From Kitasatospora aureofaciens (lineage in GTDB: Bacteria; Actinomycetota; Actinomycetes; Streptomycetales; Streptomycetaceae), in NCBI GenBank assembly GCA_000720845.1, contig JODU01000005.1, positions 186,001-250,000 on the forward strand: DNA of 64,000 bases, in the 5' to 3' direction. Positions 17,003 through 25,229 of this stretch are shown here, in pieces (positions within the stretch are counted from its first letter, which is position 1; the number at the start of each line of letters is the position of its first letter). Made by a program: the position numbers and the translations under genes. The notes beneath the pieces were generated by a model. That model saw only the letters and a program-made list of their open reading frames with translations. It did not search any database and was not told the origin of the DNA.

Positions 17003-18445
17003 TCAGCCCTTCCCGGCGACGGCCCCGCGCGCGGCGATCCGCTGCTTGACGAAGGCGACGACGAGGACCAGCGCGGCGACGAGCAGCGACAGCAGCACGG
17101 TGGTGCGCCCGTCGTGCTCGGTGTCGGTCAGCATGTAGCCCAGCACGAAGACGATCAGGGCGGCGGCGGCCCAGGTCAGATACGGGAACAGCCACATCCG
17201 CACCACCAGCTTCTCCGGTGCCTCGGCCTGGATGATCCGGCGCATCCGCAGCTGGGAGAAGCAGATCACCAGCCACACGAAGAGGGCCACGGCGCCGGAG
17301 GAGTTGACCAGGAAGAGGAAGACGGAGTCCGGGAACTCGTAGTTGAAGAACACGGCGACGAAGCCGAACACCACGGAGACCAGGATGGCCGTCCGCGGCA
17401 CCCCGCGCCGGGTGGTCCGGGCGAAGGCCTTCGGCGCGTCACCGCGCTCACCGAGCGAGAAGGCCATGCGGGAGGCGGTGTACAGCCCGGAGTTCAGACA
17501 GGACAGCACGGACGTCAGCACGATGAAGTTCATGATCTGACCGGCGTTCGCGATGCCGAGCGAGTCCAGCGCGGCGACGTAGGAGCCCTTGTCGATGATC
17601 GACTGCGAGTCCCAGGGCAGCAGCGCGACCACGACGAAGATGGATCCCAGGTAGAAGACGGCGATGCGCCAGATGATGCTGTTGGTCGCCTTGGTGACGG
17701 CCCGCTGCGGGTCCTCGGACTCACCGGCGGCGAGGGTGGGGATCTCGCTGCCCATGAAGGAGAAGACGACGAGCAGCACGCCGGTGAGGATGGCCCCGGC
17801 CCCGTTCGGCAGGAACCCGCCGTGTTCCGTCAGGTTCCCCAGCCCCGCCTGCTCGCTGTCCACGCCGGGCAGCACACCGAAGACGGCCAGCCCGCCGACG
17901 ACGATGAACGCGGCGATGGCCACGACCTTGATCCCGGCGAACCAGAACTCGAACTCGCCGTAGGAGCCGACGGAGGCGAGGTTGGTGGCGGTCAGCACGA
18001 CCATCACGATCAGCGCCCACCCCCACTGCGGCACGGCGGGGATCCACCCCTCCAGGATCTTGGCCCCGGCCGTCGCCTCCACGGCCAGCACCACGACCCA
18101 GAAGAACCAGTAGAGCCAGCCGATGGAGAACCCGGCCCAGGGGCCGAGCGCCCGGTCGGCGTGCGCGGAGAAGGAACCGGAGGTCGGGTTGGCGGCCGAC
18201 ATCTCCCCGAGCATCCGCATCACCAGCACCACGAGCGTGCCGACGAGGGCGTACGAGAGGAGGATGCCGGGTCCCGCGGTGGCGATGCCGGTACTGGAAC
18301 CCACGAACAGCCCGGCCCCGATGACGCCGCCGATGGCGATCATCGAGAGATGGCGGTTCTTGAGCCCGGCCTGAAGCCCGGACCCCGGTCCGGAGGGGCC
18401 CGCGGGCCCCTCCTCGGGCTTGGTCAAGGTCGGCTGCGAAGTCAT
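17003..18445 (-). CDS. APC-family amino-acid permease (paralogue of 14625-16010)
   Basis: A 480-residue, roughly 12-segment amino-acid permease. It has the same signature NRHLSMIAIGGVIGAGLFVG and the blocks ATNSIIWRIAVFYLGSIFVV, LVNSSGAVALFVWLVICFSQ and EAPEKLVVRMWLFPYLTWAA seen in GabP/AnsP-type members. The start is ATG 18445 (MTSQPTLTKPEEG), after AGGAAAA; the open frame reaches 18589 but that extension is charged and unrelated to the family. Substrate is not determined. Both permeases face the same way around a convergent bioY, which looks like an ancient duplication with one gene inserted between. Confidence 0.9.
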   Translation of the reverse strand: MTSQPTLTKPEEGPAGPSGPGSGLQAGLKNRHLSMIAIGGVIGAGLFVGSSTGIATAGPGILLSYALVGTLVVLVMRMLGEMSAANPTSGSFSAHADRALGPWAGFSIGWLYWFFWVVVLAVEATAGAKILEGWIPAVPQWGWALIVMVVLTATNLASVGSYGEFEFWFAGIKVVAIAAFIVVGGLAVFGVLPGVDSEQAGLGNLTEHGGFLPNGAGAILTGVLLVVFSFMGSEIPTLAAGESEDPQRAVTKATNSIIWRIAVFYLGSIFVVVALLPWDSQSIIDKGSYVAALDSLGIANAGQIMNFIVLTSVLSCLNSGLYTASRMAFSLGERGDAPKAFARTTRRGVPRTAILVSVVFGFVAVFFNYEFPDSVFLFLVNSSGAVALFVWLVICFSQLRMRRIIQAEAPEKLVVRMWLFPYLTWAAAALIVFVLGYMLTDTEHDGRTTVLLSLLVAALVLVVAFVKQRIAARGAVAGKG

Positions 18446-18652
18446 GGGGGAGGTTTTCCTTTGCGCCGGTCGTGCACTTTCCCGTACGAGCGGTGTACGA
18501 GCCGGACCAGTGAAACGGAGGTGAACAGATTCGGGAACCTTTGAATCCGGATCGTTACTTGAGCTTTTCCTGAGCTTCCATAGCTTCACGAGCCGTTCTC
18601 ATGGCCACCACCCGGAGCGTCCGCCGCTCGGCCCGCGTGTCACACTCGACGC

Positions 18653-19138
18653 ATGCGCGTGTATCTCGGCTCGGACCATGCGGGCTTCGAACTCAAGAAC
18701 CACCTCGTCGAATGGCTTGAGGCGGCGGGCCACGAGCCCGTCGACTGCGGCCCGCACATCTACGACGCCCAGGACGACTACCCGCCCTTCTGCCTGCGCG
18801 CCGCCGAGCGCACGGCCGCGGACCCCGACGCCCTCGGCATCGTGATCGGCGGCTCCGGCAACGGCGAGCAGATCGCGGCGAACAAGGTGAAGGGCGTGCG
18901 CGCGGCGCTGGCCTGGAGCGAGGAGACGGCGTCGCTGGGCCGCCAGCACAACAACGCCAACGTCGTCGCGGTCGGCGCCCGCATGCACACGCAGGACGAG
19001 GCGACGAAGTTCGTCGAGACCTTCCTCGCCACCCCGTTCTCCGGCGACGAACGCCACATTCGCCGCATCGACATGCTCACGTCCTACGAGACGACGGGCG
19101 ACCTCCCTCCCATCCCGCCCCACCACCCCCAGCAGTAG
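18653..19138 (+). CDS. rpiB: Ribose-5-phosphate isomerase B (RpiB/LacAB family)
   Basis: A 161-residue enzyme interconverting ribose 5-phosphate and ribulose 5-phosphate in the pentose phosphate pathway. The N-terminal LGSDHAGFELK is the family signature. In place of the Cys-containing GTGIGM loop of enterobacterial RpiB it has GGSGNGEQIAANK, with Glu72 as the likely catalytic base, as in the mycobacterial enzyme Rv2465c. Later conserved parts are HNNANVVAVGARM and the F..T.F....HIRRI tail. ATG 18653 has no clear Shine-Dalgarno and may be leaderless. Downstream lies the repeat region, then nei, matching the Rv2465c-Rv2464c order. Confidence 0.92.
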   Translation: MRVYLGSDHAGFELKNHLVEWLEAAGHEPVDCGPHIYDAQDDYPPFCLRAAERTAADPDALGIVIGGSGNGEQIAANKVKGVRAALAWSEETASLGRQHNNANVVAVGARMHTQDEATKFVETFLATPFSGDERHIRRIDMLTSYETTGDLPPIPPHHPQQ

Positions 19139-19229
19139 CCCCGCGTCCCCCGTGGCCCGCCCCGGTCCCCACCGGCCGGGGCGCACCCCAACACCCGTCA
19201 GCAGAGCAAGCCTCCCGGACGGCACCACA

Positions 19230-19940
19230 AGCCTGCCGCGCGCCGACCCGCAGGCGAGGACGCGAGCCCGCCGGTACGGCACGCGCCCCGACGGGGTGGG
19301 CACCGGCCCGCAGCCGGCGACGTGAGCCTGCTGGGCGGGGACGTGGGTCCGCTGGGCGGGACGCGACCCTGTCGGCGTGGCCCGCATCCTGTCGGGGCGA
19401 GCACCAGCCCGCAGGCGGGGACATGGGCCTTGCTGAGCCGGGACGGGAGCCTACTGGGCGAGGGCGCGAGCCTGAGGAGGCGAGTGCCGGCCCGCGGGTG
19501 GGGACGTGAGCCCGCCGGGCGGCGGCGTGGGCCTGCTGAGCGGGGCCCCGGGAGCCTGCTGGGTGGGGACACGACCTTGTTGGCGTGGCCCGGGCCTGTC
19601 GGGGTGAGCGTCGGCCGGGGATGTGGGGCTGGTGGGCGCGGGCGTGGGCCTGCTGTGTGCGGACGCGAGCCCGTCGGTGTGGCGCGAGCCTGGCCCGCAG
19701 GCGGGGATGTCGGCCTGCTGAGCAGGGGCGTGAGCCTGCTGTGTGGGGACGCGAGTCCGTCGGTGTGGCGCGAGCTTGCCGGGGCGAACGCCGGCCCGCA
19801 GGAATTGAGCCCGCTGGGCGGGGATGTGAGCCCGCTGGGCGGGGATGTGAGCCCGCTGGGCGGGGCGCGAGACCGTCCGGGTTGGGACACCGGCCCGCAG
19901 GCGGGACGCCAGACCGCCTGGCGGGTGGGGGACAGGGCGC
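19230..19940. repeat. Degenerate GC-rich minisatellite, 21-nt period, with a second longer unit
   Basis: The 924-bp gap between rpiB and nei (19139-20062) is largely filled with degenerate repeats. The basic unit is 21 nt, core GAGCCCGCTGGGCGGGGATG plus T; exact head-to-tail copies are at 19807-19827, 19828-19848 and most of 19849-19869, and diverged copies recur back to about 19320. A second unit, beginning GACGCGAnCCnGTCGG and ending near CCGGCCCGCAGG, recurs at about 19361, 19567, 19660 and 19748. Because 21 is divisible by 3, every frame on both strands stays open and encodes heptad-like repeats such as SGLTSPP or GGDVSPL. I see no ribosome site, no conserved domain and no CRISPR-like spacers, so I treat it as non-coding. 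Confidence 0.75.
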
Positions 19941-20062
19941 GCAGGGGCGCAGGGGACGGAGTCCCCGGCGGGGTGTGGGGCGGAGCCCCGCGATGAGTCG
20001 AGCCTCTTGACCCACCGAGTCGGGTGGGCGGGTGGGCAGAAGTCACCGAAAGGACAGAATCC

Positions 20063-20893
20063 GTGCCAGAGGGCCACACGATCCACCGCCTGGCCCAGGA
20101 CTACACCGCCGCCTTCGCCCGGACGGCAGTCCACGTGACCAGCCCCCAGGGCAAGTTCGCCGACTCCGCCGCCCTCCTCGACGGCACCGTCCTGACCACC
20201 GCCGACGCCCACGGCAAACACCTCTTCCTGGGCTTCGGCGCAGCCGAGGACGCTGCCGAGGACCCCGCCTGGGTCCACATCCACCTCGGCCTCTTCGGCA
20301 AGGTCACCTTCGGCCCGACCCCCGTGCCCCCGCCCACGGACACCGTCCGCCTCCGCCTCGCGAACGACACCGCGTACGTCGACCTCCGCGGCCCCACCAC
20401 CTGCGCCCTGATCACGGCCCCGGAGAAGCAGGCGATACACGACCGCCTCGGCCCCGACCCCCTGCGCCCGGACGCCGACCCCGCGGCCGCCCACCGAAGG
20501 ATCTCCCGCAGCCGCACCACCATCGCCGCCCTGCTCATGGACCAGAAGGTCATCGCCGGCGTCGGCAACGTCTACCGCGCCGAGGTCCTCTTCCGGCACG
20601 GCATCGACCCGTACCGCCCCGGCAAGGACCTCACCCGCGCCGAGTGGGACGCGATCTGGCAGGACCTCACCGCCCTCATGCGCGAGGGCGTGCGGAACAA
20701 CCGCATCGACACCGTCCGCCCCGAGCACACCCCCGAGGCCATGGGCCGCCCGCCCCGCGTCGACGACCACGGCGGCGAGGTGTACGTCTACCGCCGGGCC
20801 AACCAGCCCTGCCACCTGTGCGGCGGCCCGGTCAGAACCGCCGGCCTGGCCGCCCGCAACCTCTTCTGGTGCCCCACCTGCCAGCGGCGTTAG
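20063..20893 (+). CDS. nei: Fpg/Nei family DNA glycosylase (endonuclease VIII type)
   Basis: A 276-residue base-excision repair enzyme that removes oxidised bases and cuts the abasic site. After the initiator Met the protein begins Pro2-Glu3-Gly-His-Thr, with Pro2 the catalytic nucleophile and Glu3 the general acid; Lys52 (HGKHLF) is the conserved lysine. A helix-two-turn-helix region ends in VIAGVGNVYRAEVLF. The C-terminal zinc finger uses Cys250, Cys253, Cys270 and Cys273. The PEGHT start and overall similarity point to Nei (Rv2464c-like) rather than Fpg. GTG 20063 is required to place Pro at position 2, and AAAGGA precedes it. Confidence 0.94.
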   Translation: MPEGHTIHRLAQDYTAAFARTAVHVTSPQGKFADSAALLDGTVLTTADAHGKHLFLGFGAAEDAAEDPAWVHIHLGLFGKVTFGPTPVPPPTDTVRLRLANDTAYVDLRGPTTCALITAPEKQAIHDRLGPDPLRPDADPAAAHRRISRSRTTIAALLMDQKVIAGVGNVYRAEVLFRHGIDPYRPGKDLTRAEWDAIWQDLTALMREGVRNNRIDTVRPEHTPEAMGRPPRVDDHGGEVYVYRRANQPCHLCGGPVRTAGLAARNLFWCPTCQRR

Positions 20894-20909
20894 CCCCCCG
20901 CGCCCGCGC

Positions 20910-22181
20910 TCAGAACCCGTGCGGCAGCCACGGCGCCACGTCCGACCCGAACCCCACCGACGCCGCCGCCAGCGCCCCCTCCCGTACCTCGCGCACCCGC
21001 CCGGCCGCGCCCAGCGAACCGAGGCTCACGCCTCCGAGGTACGCCGCCCCCAACTCCCGTACGGACAACACGAGATCGGCGGCGTCCGGCGTACGTTCGC
21101 ACGACGCCCCCTTCGCGTCGCCGCTCAGCCGCCAACGCCCCGCGTTCCAGGGGCAGAAGGCGTCCTCGACCTCGAACACCACGTCCACCGGCGCCTGGTA
21201 GGTCCGCGCCGCGAGCGCCTCCCCCACGTCCACCAGCCGCACGTACAACGCGTCCCGCAGCTCCGGCCGGCACCGCCGGATGTCCGACACCTGGTGCTGC
21301 CACGCCTCGTCGACCGGCCGCCCCCGCACCGTCAGCGTGGAGGTCAGGTCGATGTCGTACAGGAAGCGCCAGAGCGCCGCGTCGGTCGCCGGATCGAGGC
21401 CGGCCAGGTCGTCGAGGACCACCGTGCCCTGGGGACCCCCGGGCCCCCAGGCCGACCGGACCCGGAACCGCGCGTACCCGGTGACCTCGCCGCCCCGCCG
21501 GGCGACCACGCACTGCAGGGGCGAGGCGCCGTCCCGCCCGCTCTCCGGGTCCAGCAGCGCCATCCGCTCCCAGCCGGGCCGCCGGGCCAGCATCCCGGGC
21601 CGCCCCGCCACCAGCCGCGCGTACACCGCCTCACACGCGTCGAGCACGTCCGCGGGCGCCTCGTACCGCAGCCGTACGTCATCCGTGCCGGCCGGCACCG
21701 ACAGCCGCACCCGGCTCGTGTCGATCTCCGCGTTGAGCGCGAAGGTCGCGGCGCCGTACCCGAACCGGCCGTAGATCGCCGGCTCGGAGGCCGTGAGCAC
21801 GGCCAGCGGCTCGCCCCAGGCCCGTACGTCGTCCAACTGCCGCCGCATCATCGACGTCAGCACACCCCGGCGCCGGTGCGTGGCGGCGACGCTCACCATC
21901 GTCACGCCGGCGGCGGCCACCCGCGCGCCGCCCGGCACGGTCATCCGGAAGGCGAACGCCCCGGCCGTCCCGACCCACGCGCCGTCCTCGCCGTCGCCCT
22001 CCCGGACACCGATCGACCGGTCGACCTGCGTCAGCTCCCGGTACAGCTCCAGCACCTCGGCGGCCTCCGGGACCCCGCCGAAGGCACGGATCAGCGTCCC
22101 GTACCACCCGTCCCACTCGTCGCGCCGCAGCACCCGCGGCTCCGCCTTCACCCTGCCGTCATCACCCGTGGCGCGTTCCAT
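20910..22181 (-). CDS. Eis-family GNAT N-acetyltransferase
   Basis: A 423-residue protein with the three-part layout of the Eis family: an N-terminal GNAT domain with the acetyl-CoA loop ATHRRRGVLTSMM (about residues 100-112), a second GNAT-like domain, and a C-terminal SCP2-like domain ending in SVGFGSDVAPWLPHGF, where the terminal carboxylate is normally catalytic. The motif ASEPAIYGRFGYGAAT is highly characteristic. Eis proteins acetylate amines such as aminoglycosides or protein lysines; the natural substrate in Streptomyces is unknown. The start is ATG 22181; a GTG 10 codons further in is possible. It converges on nei with a 16-nt gap and is divergent from the phosphatase gene. Confidence 0.88.
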   Translation of the reverse strand: MERATGDDGRVKAEPRVLRRDEWDGWYGTLIRAFGGVPEAAEVLELYRELTQVDRSIGVREGDGEDGAWVGTAGAFAFRMTVPGGARVAAAGVTMVSVAATHRRRGVLTSMMRRQLDDVRAWGEPLAVLTASEPAIYGRFGYGAATFALNAEIDTSRVRLSVPAGTDDVRLRYEAPADVLDACEAVYARLVAGRPGMLARRPGWERMALLDPESGRDGASPLQCVVARRGGEVTGYARFRVRSAWGPGGPQGTVVLDDLAGLDPATDAALWRFLYDIDLTSTLTVRGRPVDEAWQHQVSDIRRCRPELRDALYVRLVDVGEALAARTYQAPVDVVFEVEDAFCPWNAGRWRLSGDAKGASCERTPDAADLVLSVRELGAAYLGGVSLGSLGAAGRVREVREGALAAASVGFGSDVAPWLPHGF

Positions 22182-22252
22182 GCAGCATGCGTACCAGGGC
22201 CGCGCGAGAGGGGCGAGGCAATTTCCCCGGGGTTGCGGCGCGGGAGCCGTTC

Positions 22253-22269
22253 GTGAAGTTCACTGTGAA
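22253..22269. promoter_or_regulatory. Alternating palindrome GTGAA-G-TTCAC-T-GTGAA (possible operator)
   Basis: Three 5-bp arms, GTGAA (22253-22257), TTCAC (22259-22263) and GTGAA (22265-22269), separated by single bases, form two overlapping perfect palindromes. The element sits in the 162-bp divergent promoter region between the acetyltransferase and the phosphatase genes, about 75 bp before the latter's start. It looks like a regulator site; the regulator is not identifiable. Confidence 0.45.
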
Positions 22270-22343
22270 GTCCGGCCTCGGACGGGGGACAAGTGGGACC
22301 TCCCGTGCCAAGCGGCCGGTTCGATGGATAGGGTCCCGAACTA

Positions 22344-23531
22344 ATGGCAGCAGGACGACAGCGGCGCGCGGAGGCCGAGACGTTCGCGGCCCGGTGGAAG
22401 AAGCAGTGGCACCGGGTCCGCGTCGGCGTGCGCCGAGCCGCCGTCGACTACTTCCGCGGCGACGGTTCGGACTGGATCGCGCTCGCCGGCCTGCTGCTGA
22501 CGATCCCCGTCATCGCGGCCACCACGATGGCCAACTCGGTGTGGTGCTCGCCCTCCGCGCTCGTCATCCCGATCGTCGCGGGCGGCCTGCTGCTGCGCCC
22601 GGCGAGCCTGCTCGGCCTGTACGCCGCGGCGGCCACCGCGCTGATCGTGGAGTCCGTGCAGCTCGGCCCGTACACCGAGGGCCCCTCCCGGGTCACGCCC
22701 GGTGTGGTCCTGGTGGTCGCGGCCTGCGGCTTCTTCGGACTCCTCGTCGCCCAGTTCCGCAGCCGGGTCGGCGTGCCCTGGCGGCGCGGCGGCACCATGC
22801 TCTTCGACCTGCGCGAACGCATCCGCGTCCAGAGCAAGCTGCCCAAGCTGCCCAAGGGCTGGCACCGCGAGATGGCGCTGCGCCCGGCGGGCGGCCAGTC
22901 CTTCTCCGGCGACTTCGTCGTCGCGGCGCGCACCAACGGCGGCCGGACCCTGGAGGTCGTGCTCACCGACGTCTCCGGCAAGGGCATGGACGCGGCCTCG
23001 CGCGCCCTGCTGCTGTCGGGGGCCTTCGGCGGACTGCTCGGCAGCCTGCCGCCGCACGCCTTCCTGCCGGCCGCCAACGGCTACCTGCTCCGCCAGGACT
23101 GGGACGAGGGCTTCGCCACCTCCATCCACCTCGTCCTGGACCTCGACTCCGGCGACTACGAGCTGTACTCGGCCGGGCATCCGCCGGGCCTCCAGCTCAG
23201 CGCGGGCACCGGCCGCTGGGAGGAGAAGTCGGCCGAGGGGCCGCTGCTCGGCGTGTACGACGGTGCGCAGTTCGACCAGGTGAAGGGCTCACTGCGGCCG
23301 GGGGACGTGCTGATGCTGTTCACGGACGGCCTGGTGGAGACCTCCGAGCGGGACATCGCCGAGGGCATCGACCGCCTCACCGGCGAGGCCGACCGCTATG
23401 TCGCGGGCGGCTTCCACGGCGCGGCCTGGCACCTGATCGAGGCGGTGGCCAAGGACGTCAACGACGACCGGGCGCTGCTGCTGATCTGCCGGGAGGGCCC
23501 GACCGCCCAGTCCGCGTCGGCCACGGACTGA
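22344..23531 (+). CDS. Membrane-anchored PP2C (SpoIIE-type) protein phosphatase
   Basis: A 395-residue protein with an Arg-rich N-terminus, about four membrane segments at residues 45-135 and a cytoplasmic SpoIIE-type PP2C domain from about 165 to the end. The metal-site motifs are visible: SGDFVVAAR, VVLTDVSGKGMDAA, YSAGHPPGLQL, LMLFTDGLVETSE and DDRALLLICR. Such enzymes dephosphorylate anti-sigma-factor antagonists, the STAS proteins, in partner-switching pathways; no partner kinase or STAS gene is adjacent. ATG 22344 has no Shine-Dalgarno; TAGGGT at 22329-22334 would serve as a -10 box starting transcription at or next to the ATG, so the mRNA is probably leaderless. Confidence 0.9.
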   Translation: MAAGRQRRAEAETFAARWKKQWHRVRVGVRRAAVDYFRGDGSDWIALAGLLLTIPVIAATTMANSVWCSPSALVIPIVAGGLLLRPASLLGLYAAAATALIVESVQLGPYTEGPSRVTPGVVLVVAACGFFGLLVAQFRSRVGVPWRRGGTMLFDLRERIRVQSKLPKLPKGWHREMALRPAGGQSFSGDFVVAARTNGGRTLEVVLTDVSGKGMDAASRALLLSGAFGGLLGSLPPHAFLPAANGYLLRQDWDEGFATSIHLVLDLDSGDYELYSAGHPPGLQLSAGTGRWEEKSAEGPLLGVYDGAQFDQVKGSLRPGDVLMLFTDGLVETSERDIAEGIDRLTGEADRYVAGGFHGAAWHLIEAVAKDVNDDRALLLICREGPTAQSASATD

Positions 23532-23554
23532 GGCCGCGCCGACATACTGGGCCC

Positions 23555-24046
23555 ATGTCGCCCACGCCGCCCATGCCGCCGCCCCACGACTCCGGATCGC
23601 CCGCCCCGCCGCTCTCCCTGGCCGAGGTCGAGGCCACCGCACGCGCCGCCCACGCCGGACAGACCGACAAGGCGGGACGGCCGTACGCCGAACACCTGCT
23701 GGCCGTCGCCGAGGGCGTGCGCCGGCGCGGTGGCGACGACGAGCAGATCGCGGCCGCCTGGCTGCACGACGCCGTCGAGGACGACGCGCTGAGCGAGCGC
23801 CGGCTGGAGGAGGCGCCGCTGAGCCGCCGTACCAAGGACATCGTCCTGGCCCTCACCAAGCGTCCGGGGGAGCCGCCCGAGGCGTACGCCGCGCGGATCC
23901 TCGCCACCCCCGGCGCGCGGCTGGTCAAGGAGGCGGACCTGGCGCACAACGCCGACCCCGCGCGGCTGGCCGTCCTCGACGAGGCCACCCGCACACGACT
24001 GGCCGAGAAGTACACGCGGATGCGCGCACTCCTCGGCCAGGGGTGA
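23555..24046 (+). CDS. HD-domain protein, RelA/SpoT hydrolase-like
   Basis: A 163-residue metal-dependent phosphohydrolase-like protein consisting only of an HD domain. The set is complete: His in ARAAHAGQTDKAGRPYAEHL, the HD pair in AWLHDAVEDD, and Asp in KEADLAHNADPAR. The pattern matches the hydrolase half of RelA/SpoT (small alarmone hydrolase or MESH1-like) and related metal-dependent phosphohydrolases; which nucleotide it acts on cannot be said. ATG 23555 lies 23 nt after the phosphatase stop, without a ribosome site, while CATACT 8 nt before it could be a -10 box. A second in-frame ATG at 23573 is also possible, since the first 20 residues are low-complexity Pro/Ser. Confidence 0.83.
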   Translation: MSPTPPMPPPHDSGSPAPPLSLAEVEATARAAHAGQTDKAGRPYAEHLLAVAEGVRRRGGDDEQIAAAWLHDAVEDDALSERRLEEAPLSRRTKDIVLALTKRPGEPPEAYAARILATPGARLVKEADLAHNADPARLAVLDEATRTRLAEKYTRMRALLGQG

Positions 24047-24056
24047 GCCACCGGTC

Positions 24057-25229
24057 CTAGACGGAGACCTTCTCGCCGCTGCCGTTCGGCGCGGCGGGCG
24101 CGGTGGCCGCCCCGCGTGCTCCGGTCCCGGTCCCGGTCTCGTCCCGCGTCGCACGGCCCCGGGCGGCGTCACCGGGATCCCGCTTGAACGCCCATTCCAT
24201 CTTCGGTTCGACCACGTACCGCAGGACCCGCTGGACGGGCTTGGTGCACAGCAGGGTGACGACGGCGGCGCCGAGGACGGTGAGCCCGATCTCGCCGAGC
24301 GGCCGGTCCAGGAACGGGTGTTGGAACCAGCCGGTGTAGCTGCCCTCCTTCACCAGGAAGCCGTGCAGCAGGTAGCCGTAGATCGTGCCGGCGCCGAGTG
24401 CCGTGAACCACATGCGGCGGCCGGGCACCCAGGCGAAGAAGCACGCGGTGAGCACCACGGAGCAGCCGAAGAGCGCGAGCGTCAGGACGGGCCCGGACCA
24501 CCAGGGGGCGCCCGTGTCCTGCATGGCGGCGTTGCGGTAGAACCAGCCGGTCTCCATGCGCGGCACCGACCACCAGGCGATCACCAGCGCCGCCGCGACC
24601 ACCGGCACGGACAGGATCCGCACCGAGCGGCGCCGCACCATCCGGAAGTGCTCGGGACGCAGCACCAGACCCAGCACGAAACACGGCAGGAACTGCAGCA
24701 CCCGCTGCATGTTCAGGTCGTTGCCGACGCTGGGCGTCACGGAGGCCAGCGCGGCGATGGCGAGGGAGATCGGAAGCGGCCAACGGACCGTCTGCCAGAT
24801 CGGGGTGGTCAGCCGCCAGACGAACAGCGCGCACAGGAACCACAGGAGATAGGTGGGGTCCAGCAGGCTGAAGTCGCTCTGCGGGTCCTCGCTGACGCGG
24901 CGGTGCAGGGTGTAGGCGACCTCGAAGACGAGGTAGGGGACGGCGACTCCGGTGATCAGCCGCTTGACGCGCTTGGGGCTCAGGTCGAAACTGCGCGAGA
25001 AGTAGCCGGAGATGACGATGAAGGCCGGCATGTGGAACGTGTACAGGACCCGGTAGAGGGTCTCCACGGTCCGGTTCCCGTCCAGGATCTGGCCCCAGGC
25101 GTGGCCCACACCGACCAGCACGATCGCCAGGTACTTGGCGTTGTCGAAGAAGGCGTCGCGCTGCCGGCTCGGCGGGGAGGGCGGGGACGGCGACTTCCGG
25201 TCGCCGTGAGTTAGCAGCGAGCTAGTCAT
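24057..25229 (-). CDS. Acyltransferase 3 family membrane protein
   Basis: A 390-residue integral membrane protein with about ten hydrophobic segments, of the type that O-acetylates extracellular sugars (OatA/fucose O-acetylase-like). The N-terminal block RQRDAFFDNAKYLAIVLVGVGHAW has the catalytic-type His in the first membrane segment, followed by FHMPAFIVISGYFSRSF with conserved residues of the family. The C-terminus is a polar Gly/Thr/Ala tail of about 45 residues. ATG 25229 follows GGGGGG at 4-5 nt. No glycan genes are adjacent, so the substrate could be wall polysaccharide or a secreted metabolite. It converges on the HD gene with about 10 nt between stops. Confidence 0.85.
   Translation of the reverse strand: MTSSLLTHGDRKSPSPPSPPSRQRDAFFDNAKYLAIVLVGVGHAWGQILDGNRTVETLYRVLYTFHMPAFIVISGYFSRSFDLSPKRVKRLITGVAVPYLVFEVAYTLHRRVSEDPQSDFSLLDPTYLLWFLCALFVWRLTTPIWQTVRWPLPISLAIAALASVTPSVGNDLNMQRVLQFLPCFVLGLVLRPEHFRMVRRRSVRILSVPVVAAALVIAWWSVPRMETGWFYRNAAMQDTGAPWWSGPVLTLALFGCSVVLTACFFAWVPGRRMWFTALGAGTIYGYLLHGFLVKEGSYTGWFQHPFLDRPLGEIGLTVLGAAVVTLLCTKPVQRVLRYVVEPKMEWAFKRDPGDAARGRATRDETGTGTGARGAATAPAAPNGSGEKVSV

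Noticed and set aside
19230..19940. The 21-nt repeats as a CRISPR array
   Set aside because: Repeats are directly adjacent and degenerate, without unique spacers, and no cas genes are near.
19077..20015. A minus-strand 312-codon frame across the repeat region as a repeat-protein gene
   Set aside because: All six frames are open because the period is a multiple of three; this frame has no ribosome site and no domain.
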